This document shows positions 16,904 through 24,490 of a stretch of 64,000 nt of DNA, piece after piece. A program made the translations under genes and the position numbers. The notes below the pieces were generated by a model. The model saw only the letters and a list, made by a program, of their open reading frames with translations. It made no database searches and was not told where the DNA came from. Each line of letters begins with the position of its first letter. Position 1 is the first letter of the stretch. Origin of the DNA: a bacterium (GTDB lineage: Bacteria > JAHJDO01); the NCBI GenBank assembly GCA_030652805.1, contig JAUSPT010000032.1:62001-126000 (forward strand). Reading direction: 5' to 3'.

Positions 16904-17380
16904 CTAGCTTGTCTCAGTATCCCAACATGCTATGTCATCGTCCCCACCATCAGTCTTATCTTTTCCATATGACCAGAGGTCATAACCGCGATTTGTCAGT
17001 GGATTGTTATAATTACTCGCAGTTCCTCCTGGAGCTCTATATCTGTATTTTGTTCCATAAGGGTCATTGGGAATATCCTTTGAAAGATAAGGTCCGCGTC
17101 CATTAGTTCCTACTGCCTGTAACATTCTCTCCAGGCTAGTCATATTTCCATCTGAAATACTAGTATATAAATCTTCTCCACTTTGCCCTGGATATACCCC
17201 CCAATCAGTCTGATACATTGCTAACGCGTTCTCAAGACTGTGGATATCGGCTCTTCCGCGCGTTTTCTTCGCCTTATCAATCGACTTCATAAAGTTAGGC
17301 ATTACAATACCTGCAAGAAGCACAATGATGCCTATTACGACCAAAAGCTCAATAAGCGTAAACCCGGATCTTTTCCTCAT
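16904..17380 (-). CDS. gspG: GspG-type major pseudopilin
   Basis: 158 residues with a clean prepilin start MRKRSGFTLIELLVVIGIIVLLAGIV in two adjoining blocks, and the GspG C-terminal pattern DPYGTKYRYRAPGG followed by a GKDKTDGGDDD calcium-loop-like tail. GAGGAGG lies 5-6 nt before the ATG. It is the second pilin gene behind the sigma54 promoter, after the 115-residue pilin. Confidence 0.9.
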   Translation of the reverse strand: MRKRSGFTLIELLVVIGIIVLLAGIVMPNFMKSIDKAKKTRGRADIHSLENALAMYQTDWGVYPGQSGEDLYTSISDGNMTSLERMLQAVGTNGRGPYLSKDIPNDPYGTKYRYRAPGGTASNYNNPLTNRGYDLWSYGKDKTDGGDDDIACWDTETS

Positions 17381-17391
17381 TTTCCCCTCCT

Positions 17392-17739
17392 CTAAAAATT
17401 AATTGTCTCTGATATGCCCTTACTGCTTCCATCAGTTATTGTGTAGCTGTTTTCTGTTGCTGTATATGAATAGCTTCCTCCCCATGGATCAGTAGGGACT
17501 GCTTTGCTTAAATATTTCTGAGAAATTAAAACAGCAAGGCTGTCCGGCAAAGTCCCGCCATTATCAGCTCTGAAAAGGTCAACGCTTTTTCTCAAAAGTA
17601 CCACGTCTGCCGTTGCCTTTCCAATCTTTGACTTCTCAAGCCCTTTAAAATAATTAGGAACTATTATTGAAGCAAGCAATGTGATAATTGCCACTACAAC
17701 CAACAACTCAATTAACGTAAAACCTTTTTTGAATTTCAT
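17392..17739 (-). CDS. Type IV pilin/GspG-like pilin, first gene of the sigma54 operon
   Basis: 115 residues from the ATG at 17739, chosen because AAGGAGG lies 5-6 nt before it; the ATG at 17760 is upstream of that ribosome site. MKFKKGFTLIELLVV is a textbook class III leader with Glu5. The C-terminal DPWGGSYSYTATENSYTI matches the short GspG/pilin fold. It lies 30 nt after a near-perfect sigma54 promoter and directly downstream of the kinase/regulator pair, so it is the likely major regulated pilin. Confidence 0.88.
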   Translation of the reverse strand: MKFKKGFTLIELLVVVAIITLLASIIVPNYFKGLEKSKIGKATADVVLLRKSVDLFRADNGGTLPDSLAVLISQKYLSKAVPTDPWGGSYSYTATENSYTITDGSSKGISETINF

Positions 17740-17778
17740 TTCCACCTCCTTTTCATCCACTATATTACTATACTATAA

Positions 17779-17794
17779 AGCAACATTTATGCCA
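17779..17794 (-). promoter_or_regulatory. Sigma54 promoter (-24/-12) for the pilin operon
   Basis: Minus strand TGGCATAAATGTTGCT. Compared with the consensus TGGCACG-N4-TTGCW, the invariant GG and GC dinucleotides are present at exact spacing with only C6 and G7 changed. Predicted start is near 17769, leaving a 30-nt leader with an AAGGAGG site before the pilin ATG. An NtrC-type activator is encoded just upstream. Confidence 0.85.
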
Positions 17795-17807
17795 AACATT
17801 AAAGAAT

Positions 17808-17931
17808 AAATCCGAAATCCGAATATCGAAATCCTAAACAAATTCTAAATTCAAATTTTCGAAATTTCAAACTGTTTTGAATTTTGTATTTTTGTCATTT
17901 GATATTGTTTCGTGCTTTGTGCTTCGAATTT
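17808..17931 (-). repeat. Interspersed repeat R1, copy C
   Basis: About 124 bp between the histidine kinase gene and the sigma54 promoter. It encodes the kinase's last residues (NSKHKARNNIK) and its stop. If the activator binds upstream of the promoter, the repeat occupies or displaces that region. Confidence 0.85.
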
Positions 17932-19052
17932 AGTGCTTTTTCTCTCCAAGTGTGTGCGGTTTTTCTCACTGGCAAACTAATAGTAAAACTTGTTCCCTTT
18001 CCAACTTCCGATTGAACAGAGATATCTCCATTAAGACTTTTTATTAATGAGTTACAGATGTAAAGGCCAAGTCCTGTTCCCTTTCCCGGCTCCTTTGTCG
18101 AAAAAAACGGAGTAAATATTTCCTTTAAATTTTCAGGCGCAATCCCACAGCCTGTGTCATTGAAAACAATTTCTATTCGGGATGCTTCTGCGTCAACATC
18201 TGTATATATCGTAAGTCTCCCACTGTCTCCCATAGATTGATAGGCATTGGCAATTATATTTAAAAATACCTGTTTCAACTGACCTGGATTGGCTCTTATT
18301 CGCGGTAATCTTATAGCATATTTTTTCTCAAGGGCGGGTTTCAAATCTGCCCCTACAGATTCAAAAGACATTATAGCATCGTCAAGCACCTCATTAACAT
18401 CAATCATCTCCACATCCTTATCCTTGGATACTGAAATTCTAGAAAACTGGAGTAAATCAGTAACAAGTTTATTAATGCGGTCTGTCTCCTGAAAAAGGAT
18501 TCCAATCTGCTCTGATACTTCAGAACCCGGCTTCTTAAAAGCATTCTTGAGAAAAAACACTGCATTATTAATAATCGCAAGAGGATTCCTGATTTCATGC
18601 GCCAGTTTTGCCGATATTTCTCCCATAGAGGAGAGCTTGTCCCGCTCCATAAGTTCAAACTCTGTAGCAAGCAATTCCCTATTGACTTTCTTTAGCTCTG
18701 ATGTCCTATTCTCTACCCTTTTTTCTAGCTCCTGAGACCATTTTTTAAGTTGTTCCCTTGAGTTAACAAGAGGTTGCAGGCTACTCTCTTGAACAAGGGG
18801 TTTTTGAACAATGGGTTTAAATCCCTTGTTCAAAGATCCAAATATTGGCTGAAGAACAACCTTCCATATATAAGCAAAGGCAACAAACCCCAGAGAAAAA
18901 AAGATAATTGTAATAAAAAAATCCCTGTACTGGAGAAGCGGAGTCTTCCATACAATCACAGCAACGTATATAAGAAAAATGGCTAACCCGGTTAATATAA
19001 ATAGGTATGCAAGCCGCGAAAACAGAGAAAAAAATTTATCTTTTAATTCCAT
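17895..19052 (-). CDS. Sensor histidine kinase (PilS/NtrB-like)
   Basis: 385 residues: two membrane segments (about 13-33 and 43-65), a coiled coil (100-135), a HisKA domain with phospho-acceptor His152 in KLAHEIRNPLAI, and an ATPase domain with NIIANAYQSM, DTGCGI, FSTKEPGKGTGLGLYI. Three foreign-looking inserts keep frame: residues 73-89 from a TTGAACAAGGG palindrome, 233-241 (VGADLKPAL) from a GGGC/GCCC palindrome, and the C-terminal tail from repeat R1. It overlaps the regulator stop by 17 bp. Position between pilC and the pilins suggests it controls them. Confidence 0.9.
   Translation of the reverse strand: MELKDKFFSLFSRLAYLFILTGLAIFLIYVAVIVWKTPLLQYRDFFITIIFFSLGFVAFAYIWKVVLQPIFGSLNKGFKPIVQKPLVQESSLQPLVNSREQLKKWSQELEKRVENRTSELKKVNRELLATEFELMERDKLSSMGEISAKLAHEIRNPLAIINNAVFFLKNAFKKPGSEVSEQIGILFQETDRINKLVTDLLQFSRISVSKDKDVEMIDVNEVLDDAIMSFESVGADLKPALEKKYAIRLPRIRANPGQLKQVFLNIIANAYQSMGDSGRLTIYTDVDAEASRIEIVFNDTGCGIAPENLKEIFTPFFSTKEPGKGTGLGLYICNSLIKSLNGDISVQSEVGKGTSFTISLPVRKTAHTWREKALNSKHKARNNIK
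18332..18356. repeat. GGGC/GCCC palindrome inside the kinase gene
   Basis: GGGCGGGTTT then C then AAATCTGCCC, followed by CTAC: the same core as at 10755 and 19212. It encodes VGADLKPAL in a loop at the start of the ATPase domain. Confidence 0.75.
18789..18833. repeat. TTGAACAAGGG palindrome inside the kinase gene
   Basis: TTGAACAAGGG (18789-18799) and its exact complement CCCTTGTTCAA (18823-18833) flank 23 bp that repeats parts of the arms. It encodes NKGFKPIVQKPLVQ between the second membrane segment and the coiled coil. Confidence 0.75.
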
Positions 19053-20397
19053 ATAACTTCATCTTCTCATAGAAATGGCGCCTGCTTATGCCAGCTTTCT
19101 TTGAAGCAAGGGATATATTTCTATTTGCCTTTTTTAATATATTGATTAAAAACCCCTTTTCAAAGGCAGTTCGTGCTTCACGAAATTTCTCTCCTGTAAT
19201 TGCGGGGATGTGGGCAGGTTGAAAACCTACCCCTGCAGGCAAATCCTCAGGAAGAATACATGCTCCTTCCTGCAATGTTACTGCGCGTTCAATTGCATTT
19301 TCCAGCTCTCTAACATTACCCGGCCAGTCAAAGTTTATAAGTAAATCCATAGCTTCAGAGGAAATTCGTTTAGACGCAACTCCCTTAGATTTTAAGGGAT
19401 TATACTTTTCTAAAAAGTGCTTTACTAAAAGAGCTATATCATCTTTCCTTTCTCTGAGAGGAGGCATATCAATAGCAATTACATTTATTCTGTAATATAA
19501 ATCTTCTCTAAACAGACCCTCTTTTATACGGTCTTCTAAATTCTTGTTAGTTGCGCTTATAATCCTCACATCAACCTTAATTTGCCGAGTTCCTCCCACT
19601 CCTCTAAATTCTCCATCCTGAAGAACGCGCAATAATTTCATCTGTGTAGCTAAAGAAAGATCTCCTATTTCATCAAGAAAAATAGTCCCTTTATCAGCCG
19701 CCTCAAATATTCCTTTTCTACTGCTTATAGCGCCTGTAAATGCGCCTTTCTCATGACCAAATAATTCACTTTCCAACAGATTCTCCGGCAAAGCTCCGCA
19801 ATTTATAGCAAGAAACTTGTTGTTCTTACGCTGACTGTTATAATGAATCGCACTGGCTATTAACTCCTTACCAGTTCCGCTCTCCCCTCTTATTAGTATA
19901 GCAGCATTGGCGTTAGAGACCTTTTGCACCAGTTGATAGACCTCCTGCATTTTCTTATTATTCCCTATTAATCCCCTAAAACTAAATTTTTCTTTCAGCT
20001 GATTATGTAAATATAAATTCTCGCTTATCAGCTTTTCGTGTTCTACCGCCCTATGCACAGAGAAAAGAATCTCCTCTGGCATGCATGGTTTCCTTATGTA
20101 ATCATAAGCCTTAAGCTTTACTGCATCAATTGCTGAATCCACTGTAGCGTTCCCTGTAATAATTATAACAGGTATTTCCTTGTTCTTCTTTCTTACGGTC
20201 GACAACATAGTCATTCCATCCATACAAGGCATCTTTATGTCAGTGATTATTAAATTGAATTGCTCGGTGTCTAAAATTTCTATGGCTTCTTTTCCATCCC
20301 CACATACTTTGACATCATAGCCCTCCTGATGAAGGATACCAGAAAGAGACTTGCGCATATTTAGCTCATCATCTACAACTAGGATTTTTGGCTTCAT
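19036..20397 (-). CDS. NtrC-family sigma54-dependent response regulator (PilR-like)
   Basis: 453 residues: receiver domain with phospho-acceptor Asp in LIITDIKMPCMDG, a sigma54 AAA+ domain with Walker A GESGTGKE, the sigma54-contacting GAFTGA loop, GTIFLDEIGDLS and R-finger region, and a C-terminal Fis-type helix-turn-helix (NRNISLASKKAGISRRHFY). Residues about 388-396 (AGVGFQPAH) in the linker before the DNA-binding domain are encoded by a GGGC/GCCC palindrome. The kinase gene overlaps its 3' end. It should activate the sigma54 promoter at 17779-17794. Confidence 0.93.
   Translation of the reverse strand: MKPKILVVDDELNMRKSLSGILHQEGYDVKVCGDGKEAIEILDTEQFNLIITDIKMPCMDGMTMLSTVRKKNKEIPVIIITGNATVDSAIDAVKLKAYDYIRKPCMPEEILFSVHRAVEHEKLISENLYLHNQLKEKFSFRGLIGNNKKMQEVYQLVQKVSNANAAILIRGESGTGKELIASAIHYNSQRKNNKFLAINCGALPENLLESELFGHEKGAFTGAISSRKGIFEAADKGTIFLDEIGDLSLATQMKLLRVLQDGEFRGVGGTRQIKVDVRIISATNKNLEDRIKEGLFREDLYYRINVIAIDMPPLRERKDDIALLVKHFLEKYNPLKSKGVASKRISSEAMDLLINFDWPGNVRELENAIERAVTLQEGACILPEDLPAGVGFQPAHIPAITGEKFREARTAFEKGFLINILKKANRNISLASKKAGISRRHFYEKMKLYGIKR
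19212..19236. repeat. GGGC/GCCC palindrome inside the regulator gene
   Basis: GGGCAGGTTGAAAACCTACCC followed by CTGC, the third copy of this family, located in frame between the AAA+ and helix-turn-helix domains. Confidence 0.75.
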
Positions 20398-20432
20398 ATT
20401 TTTAGTATTAAGTGGTAAGGATTAATCCTGAT

Positions 20433-21704
20433 TTATACAATCGCTGTAGCTAGCTTAATTAAGGGTAAGAATAACGCAACAACTATAAAACCCACAACTC
20501 CCCCCATACCTACAATCATAATTGGCTCTATTGCACTTGTCAAAGCTGCTACTGCGGCATCTACTTCTTGATCATAAGCATCTGCTACTTTAAGCAGCAT
20601 CTTATCTAAGGCTCCTGTTTCTTCTCCAACATCCACCATATTGGTAACCAGCGGCGGAAATATCCCGCTTGCTTGAAGGGGGCCTGCTATTGATTCTCCT
20701 TCTCTGATACTATCACGAACAGACGCCATTGCCTGAGCTATCACGTCATTGCCTGATGTATCCTTTACAATTGTAAGCGCCTGAAGTATTGGAACCCCGC
20801 TTCCGATCAGGGTTGCAAATGTTCTTGCAAATCTGCCAATAGCTGTTTTTCTCGCCAAAGGACCAATAATAGGGATATACAATTTAAGTTTATCTGAATA
20901 ATACAGCCCTTTCTGTGTTTTTCTAATAAGCTTGTATATTATAAATAGTCCAACTAATGATCCTAGAACAACAAGAATATTTCTCCAATCCTTGAAAACA
21001 TCCGACATTTTTAGCAGCATTACAGTAGCGCCCGGCAGCTCTGTATTAAAATCTTCAAACATCTTTTTAAAGGTTGGTATAACTACTATAATCAAAAAAG
21101 TAAGTATTCCTGCAGCCGCAACAGTAACGAGTATAGGATAAACCATAGCAGCTTTAATCTTCTTTTTTAATGCTTCCTCTTTTTCTGAAAACTCGGCCAA
21201 CCTTTCCAAAACCGCCTCTAAAATCCCTCCAACTTCACCAGCTTTTATCATATTAACAAAAAGTTTTGAAAAGCTTTTGGGATATTTGGCAAGCGCATCT
21301 GAAAACGTAGCACCTCCTTCAATATCTGCAGCTATCCCTGAGAAAGTTTCTTTCATAATACCAGGTTTAGCCTGATCCTTCAGAACATTAAGACTCCTCA
21401 ATAAAGGAAGCCCTGCGCCAAGCAAGGTTGCCAATTGTCTGACAAAAACCGCTAACTGTCTGGGCTTTATTCTATCACCAATTCCTGGCAGTTTAATCTG
21501 AATATTCATACTTGTAGAACTACCAGCCTTTGCTGATTTAGCAGATGTTGAAGTACCAGAAGCTGGAGACTTTTCATAAACCTTCGTGGGGAAATAGCCC
21601 ATATCTCTTATCTGGGATATTGCCAGAGTAGAAGTTTCTGCCTCAACACTTCCACTTATCTCTTTACCGCGATTATTCATCGCAACATAAGCATAAACAG
21701 CCAT
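20433..21704 (-). CDS. pilC: Type IV pilus/type II secretion inner-membrane platform protein
   Basis: 423 residues with two GspF domains and three membrane segments (AMVYPILVTVAAAGILTFLIIVVIP, the INNER segment near 240-260, and the C-terminal IMIVGMGGVVGFIVVALFLPL, given in parts). Typical motifs: RQLATLLGAGLPLLRSL in the first repeat, RTFATLIGSGVPILQAL in the second. It anchors the assembly ATPase to the pseudopilus. The ATG lies 4 nt after the pilB2 stop region, in one operon with pilB-pilT-pilB2. Confidence 0.94.
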   Translation of the reverse strand: MAVYAYVAMNNRGKEISGSVEAETSTLAISQIRDMGYFPTKVYEKSPASGTSTSAKSAKAGSSTSMNIQIKLPGIGDRIKPRQLAVFVRQLATLLGAGLPLLRSLNVLKDQAKPGIMKETFSGIAADIEGGATFSDALAKYPKSFSKLFVNMIKAGEVGGILEAVLERLAEFSEKEEALKKKIKAAMVYPILVTVAAAGILTFLIIVVIPTFKKMFEDFNTELPGATVMLLKMSDVFKDWRNILVVLGSLVGLFIIYKLIRKTQKGLYYSDKLKLYIPIIGPLARKTAIGRFARTFATLIGSGVPILQALTIVKDTSGNDVIAQAMASVRDSIREGESIAGPLQASGIFPPLVTNMVDVGEETGALDKMLLKVADAYDQEVDAAVAALTSAIEPIMIVGMGGVVGFIVVALFLPLIKLATAIV

Positions 21705-21707
21705 ATA

Positions 21708-23432
21708 CTATATCTCCACTCCCTGTGTCTCTCTTGCTACTTCCTCAATAGTAGTGATGCCCATCCATATCTTCCTCAATCCATCTTCTCTTAACATTGA
21801 CATCCCTTTTTCGTGAGACTTTTTTCTAAGGTCACCAGCAGTTGCCTTATCAACAATAAGAGTTCTTATTTCATCATTAACAACAAGTATCTCAAAAATA
21901 CCTATTCGCCCCTTATATCCAATACCATTACATATTTCGCATCCTTTGCCCCTATAAAACTTCTTGCCTTTCACGTCCTCAGACTTAAGTCCAATTAAGG
22001 ATAATTCTTTCACATCTGGAGAATACTCTTCTTTGCAGCTAGAACATATTTTCCTAACAAGTCTTTGCGCAACAATAGCCTCCAGCGTTGATGTTATAAG
22101 AAAAGGCTCAATATCCATATCAATAAGCCTGACAATTGTACTAGCTGCATCATTAGTATGCAACGTGCTCAGCACTAAATGCCCTGTAAGTGAAGCCTGA
22201 ATAGACATTTCTGCAGTCTCCAGATCGCGGATCTCTCCTACTAAAATCTTATCAGGATCCTGTCTCAATATACTTCTGAGACACTTGGAAAAAGTTAAAC
22301 CTATATGGGCCCTTATTTGCACTTGTATAATACCTGCCAAATCATACTCAACAGGGTCTTCTGTGGTAATTATCTTGTCTTCCGGAGAATTAATTTCTCC
22401 TAAAGCAGAATAAAGAGTCGTAGTCTTGCCACATCCTGTTGGACCTGTGACTAGAATAATGCCATTAGGCTTTTTAATTAAACTTCTTAATATCCTTAAA
22501 TCTTCCTCTAAAAGCCCTACCTGCTCCAGAGAGAGCATAACGGCTCCTCTATCCAATATCCGTATCACAACACTTTCTCCATGAGTTATTGGTAAAGTTG
22601 ATATACGAAGGTCTACTTCTCTTCCACCCATATTAAGCTGGATCCTTCCATCCTGGGGCAATCTTCTCTCTGCAATGTCCATTCCTGCCATGACCTTAAT
22701 CCTTGAAGTTACTGCTAAAGCCAAATGCCTAGGCGGCGGAATCATTTCGTAAAGCATCCCATCCACACGATATCTGATCTTAAATTGGTCTTCAAATGGC
22801 TCAAAATGCAGATCACTAGCCTTATCCTTTATTGCCTGAATAAGCACTAAATTAAGCAATTTAACTACAGGAATCTGATGCGCAAGTTCCTGAAGAGTTG
22901 CTACATCATGAACATCTTCATCCTCATCCTCAATGCTCCCCTTGATTTCTATGGCTCCTGTTTCCATCTCTTTTAACACGTCCTGAACAGTCTCTGTTTT
23001 TTCTCCATAATATTTAACAATAGCTTCTTCAATATCCTTCTCATTGCTTATCATACCCCTTACTTCACATTCCAACATGAACCGCAAATCGTCTAAGACG
23101 TTAATATTTAAAGGATCTGACATAGCTATATATAGAATATTCTCTTCCATTTTTACAGGAATAATCTTATATACTTTTGCGATTGGAGCTGAAACTTTTT
23201 CCAAAACTTCTGGAAGAATATTCATTTCAGGTAGATTTGCAGCAGGCATTCCGGTCTGTGCCCCTAATGTAGACAAGATGTCTGCTTCTGTCACAAAACC
23301 AAGATCTACCAAAATTCTGCCAAGCAAGCCGCTGGATTTTTGTTGCTCATTCAGAGCAAGTTCTAACTGCTCAGGTGTTATTAGCCCCTTCTCAAGTAAT
23401 AACTGTCCAATAGGCTTCTTTTTGCTAGGCAT
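21708..23432 (-). CDS. pilB: Assembly ATPase PilB/GspE (second copy)
   Basis: 574 residues. N-terminal MshEN-type domain (GQLLLEKGLITPEQLELAL), then the ATPase: Walker A GPTGCGKTTTLYSAL, Asp box TTEDPVEYDL, Walker B ILRQDPDKILVGEIRD, His box TGHLVLSTLHTNDA, and a four-cysteine zinc site (CSSC...CEIC). This is the full layout of a pilus extension or secretion ATPase. Its start overlaps the pilT stop by 8 bp. A paralogue lies at 24491. Confidence 0.94.
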   Translation of the reverse strand: MPSKKKPIGQLLLEKGLITPEQLELALNEQQKSSGLLGRILVDLGFVTEADILSTLGAQTGMPAANLPEMNILPEVLEKVSAPIAKVYKIIPVKMEENILYIAMSDPLNINVLDDLRFMLECEVRGMISNEKDIEEAIVKYYGEKTETVQDVLKEMETGAIEIKGSIEDEDEDVHDVATLQELAHQIPVVKLLNLVLIQAIKDKASDLHFEPFEDQFKIRYRVDGMLYEMIPPPRHLALAVTSRIKVMAGMDIAERRLPQDGRIQLNMGGREVDLRISTLPITHGESVVIRILDRGAVMLSLEQVGLLEEDLRILRSLIKKPNGIILVTGPTGCGKTTTLYSALGEINSPEDKIITTEDPVEYDLAGIIQVQIRAHIGLTFSKCLRSILRQDPDKILVGEIRDLETAEMSIQASLTGHLVLSTLHTNDAASTIVRLIDMDIEPFLITSTLEAIVAQRLVRKICSSCKEEYSPDVKELSLIGLKSEDVKGKKFYRGKGCEICNGIGYKGRIGIFEILVVNDEIRTLIVDKATAGDLRKKSHEKGMSMLREDGLRKIWMGITTIEEVARETQGVEI

Positions 23433-24489
23433 TTCCCGTCTCTCCAGCCTTCACTTCAGCATCTGCTACACTATAACAACGTGTAATATACTCTTCATAG
23501 CTTATTATTTTACTGTTGTAAAGCATTGTTAGAGAATCATCCATTGTTTTCATGCCAAGCTTTTTCCCTGTTTGAATGGATGAAATTATTCTATAGCTCT
23601 TCTTTTCCCTTATTAAATTCTTTATAGCTGAAGTAGCAACCATTATCTCATAAGATGCTATTCTTCCCCCTGTGGTCCTAGGAATCAACTGCTGGGAAAT
23701 TACTGCCACAAGAGACTCTGATAATTGTGTTCTTATTTGTTCCTGCTGCGCAGTAGGAAAAGCATCTACTATTCTGTCAACTGTGGCTGCAGCGCCTGTT
23801 GTATGCAAGGTTGCAAATACCAAATGCCCGGTTTCCGCGGCTGAAATAGCTGCCTCCATTGTAGCCAGATCTCTCATCTCTCCCACCATTATAACATCCG
23901 GATCCTGTCTTAGGGCTCTGGTAAGAGCTTCAGAGAACGAAGGAACATCCACCCCCAATTCTCTTTGAGACATAACACCGTTGTGATGAGTGTGGTAATA
24001 CTCTATAGGGTCTTCAACTGTTATTATATGAGTATCTCTGTTTCTCGCTATATAATCAATCATTGTGGCAAGTGTCGTTGTCTTACCACAGCCAGTTGGA
24101 CCAGTTATCAGAACTAAACCACGCGGTCTGTACATAAGCTGTTTAACTTGCTCCGATAATCCCAGCTCATCAAATGTCAGAAGCTTCATAGGTATAAGCC
24201 TCATTGCAATTGAAGTATTTCCTCTTTCTTTATAAATAGCTACACGGAATCTTGCTATATCTCCAAAAGAAAAACCAAAATCTGTTCCTCCCATCTCTTG
24301 TAATTTTTGCTGATGATGTTCTGAGGTAATACTTTTCATTAACTTCTCTGTGTTCTCGTTTGTCAACTCCTCAAAGTCAAGAACATCCAGTCTTCCATCT
24401 ATACGCAAAACAGGAGGCTTCCCTACTACTAAGTGTATGTCAGAAGCATTCCTGTCTACAACGATTTTCAGCAGTTCATTCATCTCCAT
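23425..24489 (-). CDS. pilT: Twitching motility/retraction ATPase
   Basis: 354 residues, without the long N-terminal domain and zinc site of PilB, as expected for PilT. Walker A GPTGCGKTTTLATMI, Asp box VEDPIEYYH, Walker B DPDVIMVGEMRD, His box TGHLVFATLHT, and the C-terminal SYEIMVATSAIKNLIRE. It suggests retractable pili and not only secretion. It begins 1 nt after the first pilB stop. Confidence 0.95.
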   Translation of the reverse strand: MEMNELLKIVVDRNASDIHLVVGKPPVLRIDGRLDVLDFEELTNENTEKLMKSITSEHHQQKLQEMGGTDFGFSFGDIARFRVAIYKERGNTSIAMRLIPMKLLTFDELGLSEQVKQLMYRPRGLVLITGPTGCGKTTTLATMIDYIARNRDTHIITVEDPIEYYHTHHNGVMSQRELGVDVPSFSEALTRALRQDPDVIMVGEMRDLATMEAAISAAETGHLVFATLHTTGAAATVDRIVDAFPTAQQEQIRTQLSESLVAVISQQLIPRTTGGRIASYEIMVATSAIKNLIREKKSYRIISSIQTGKKLGMKTMDDSLTMLYNSKIISYEEYITRCYSVADAEVKAGETGNA

Positions 24490-24490
24490 T

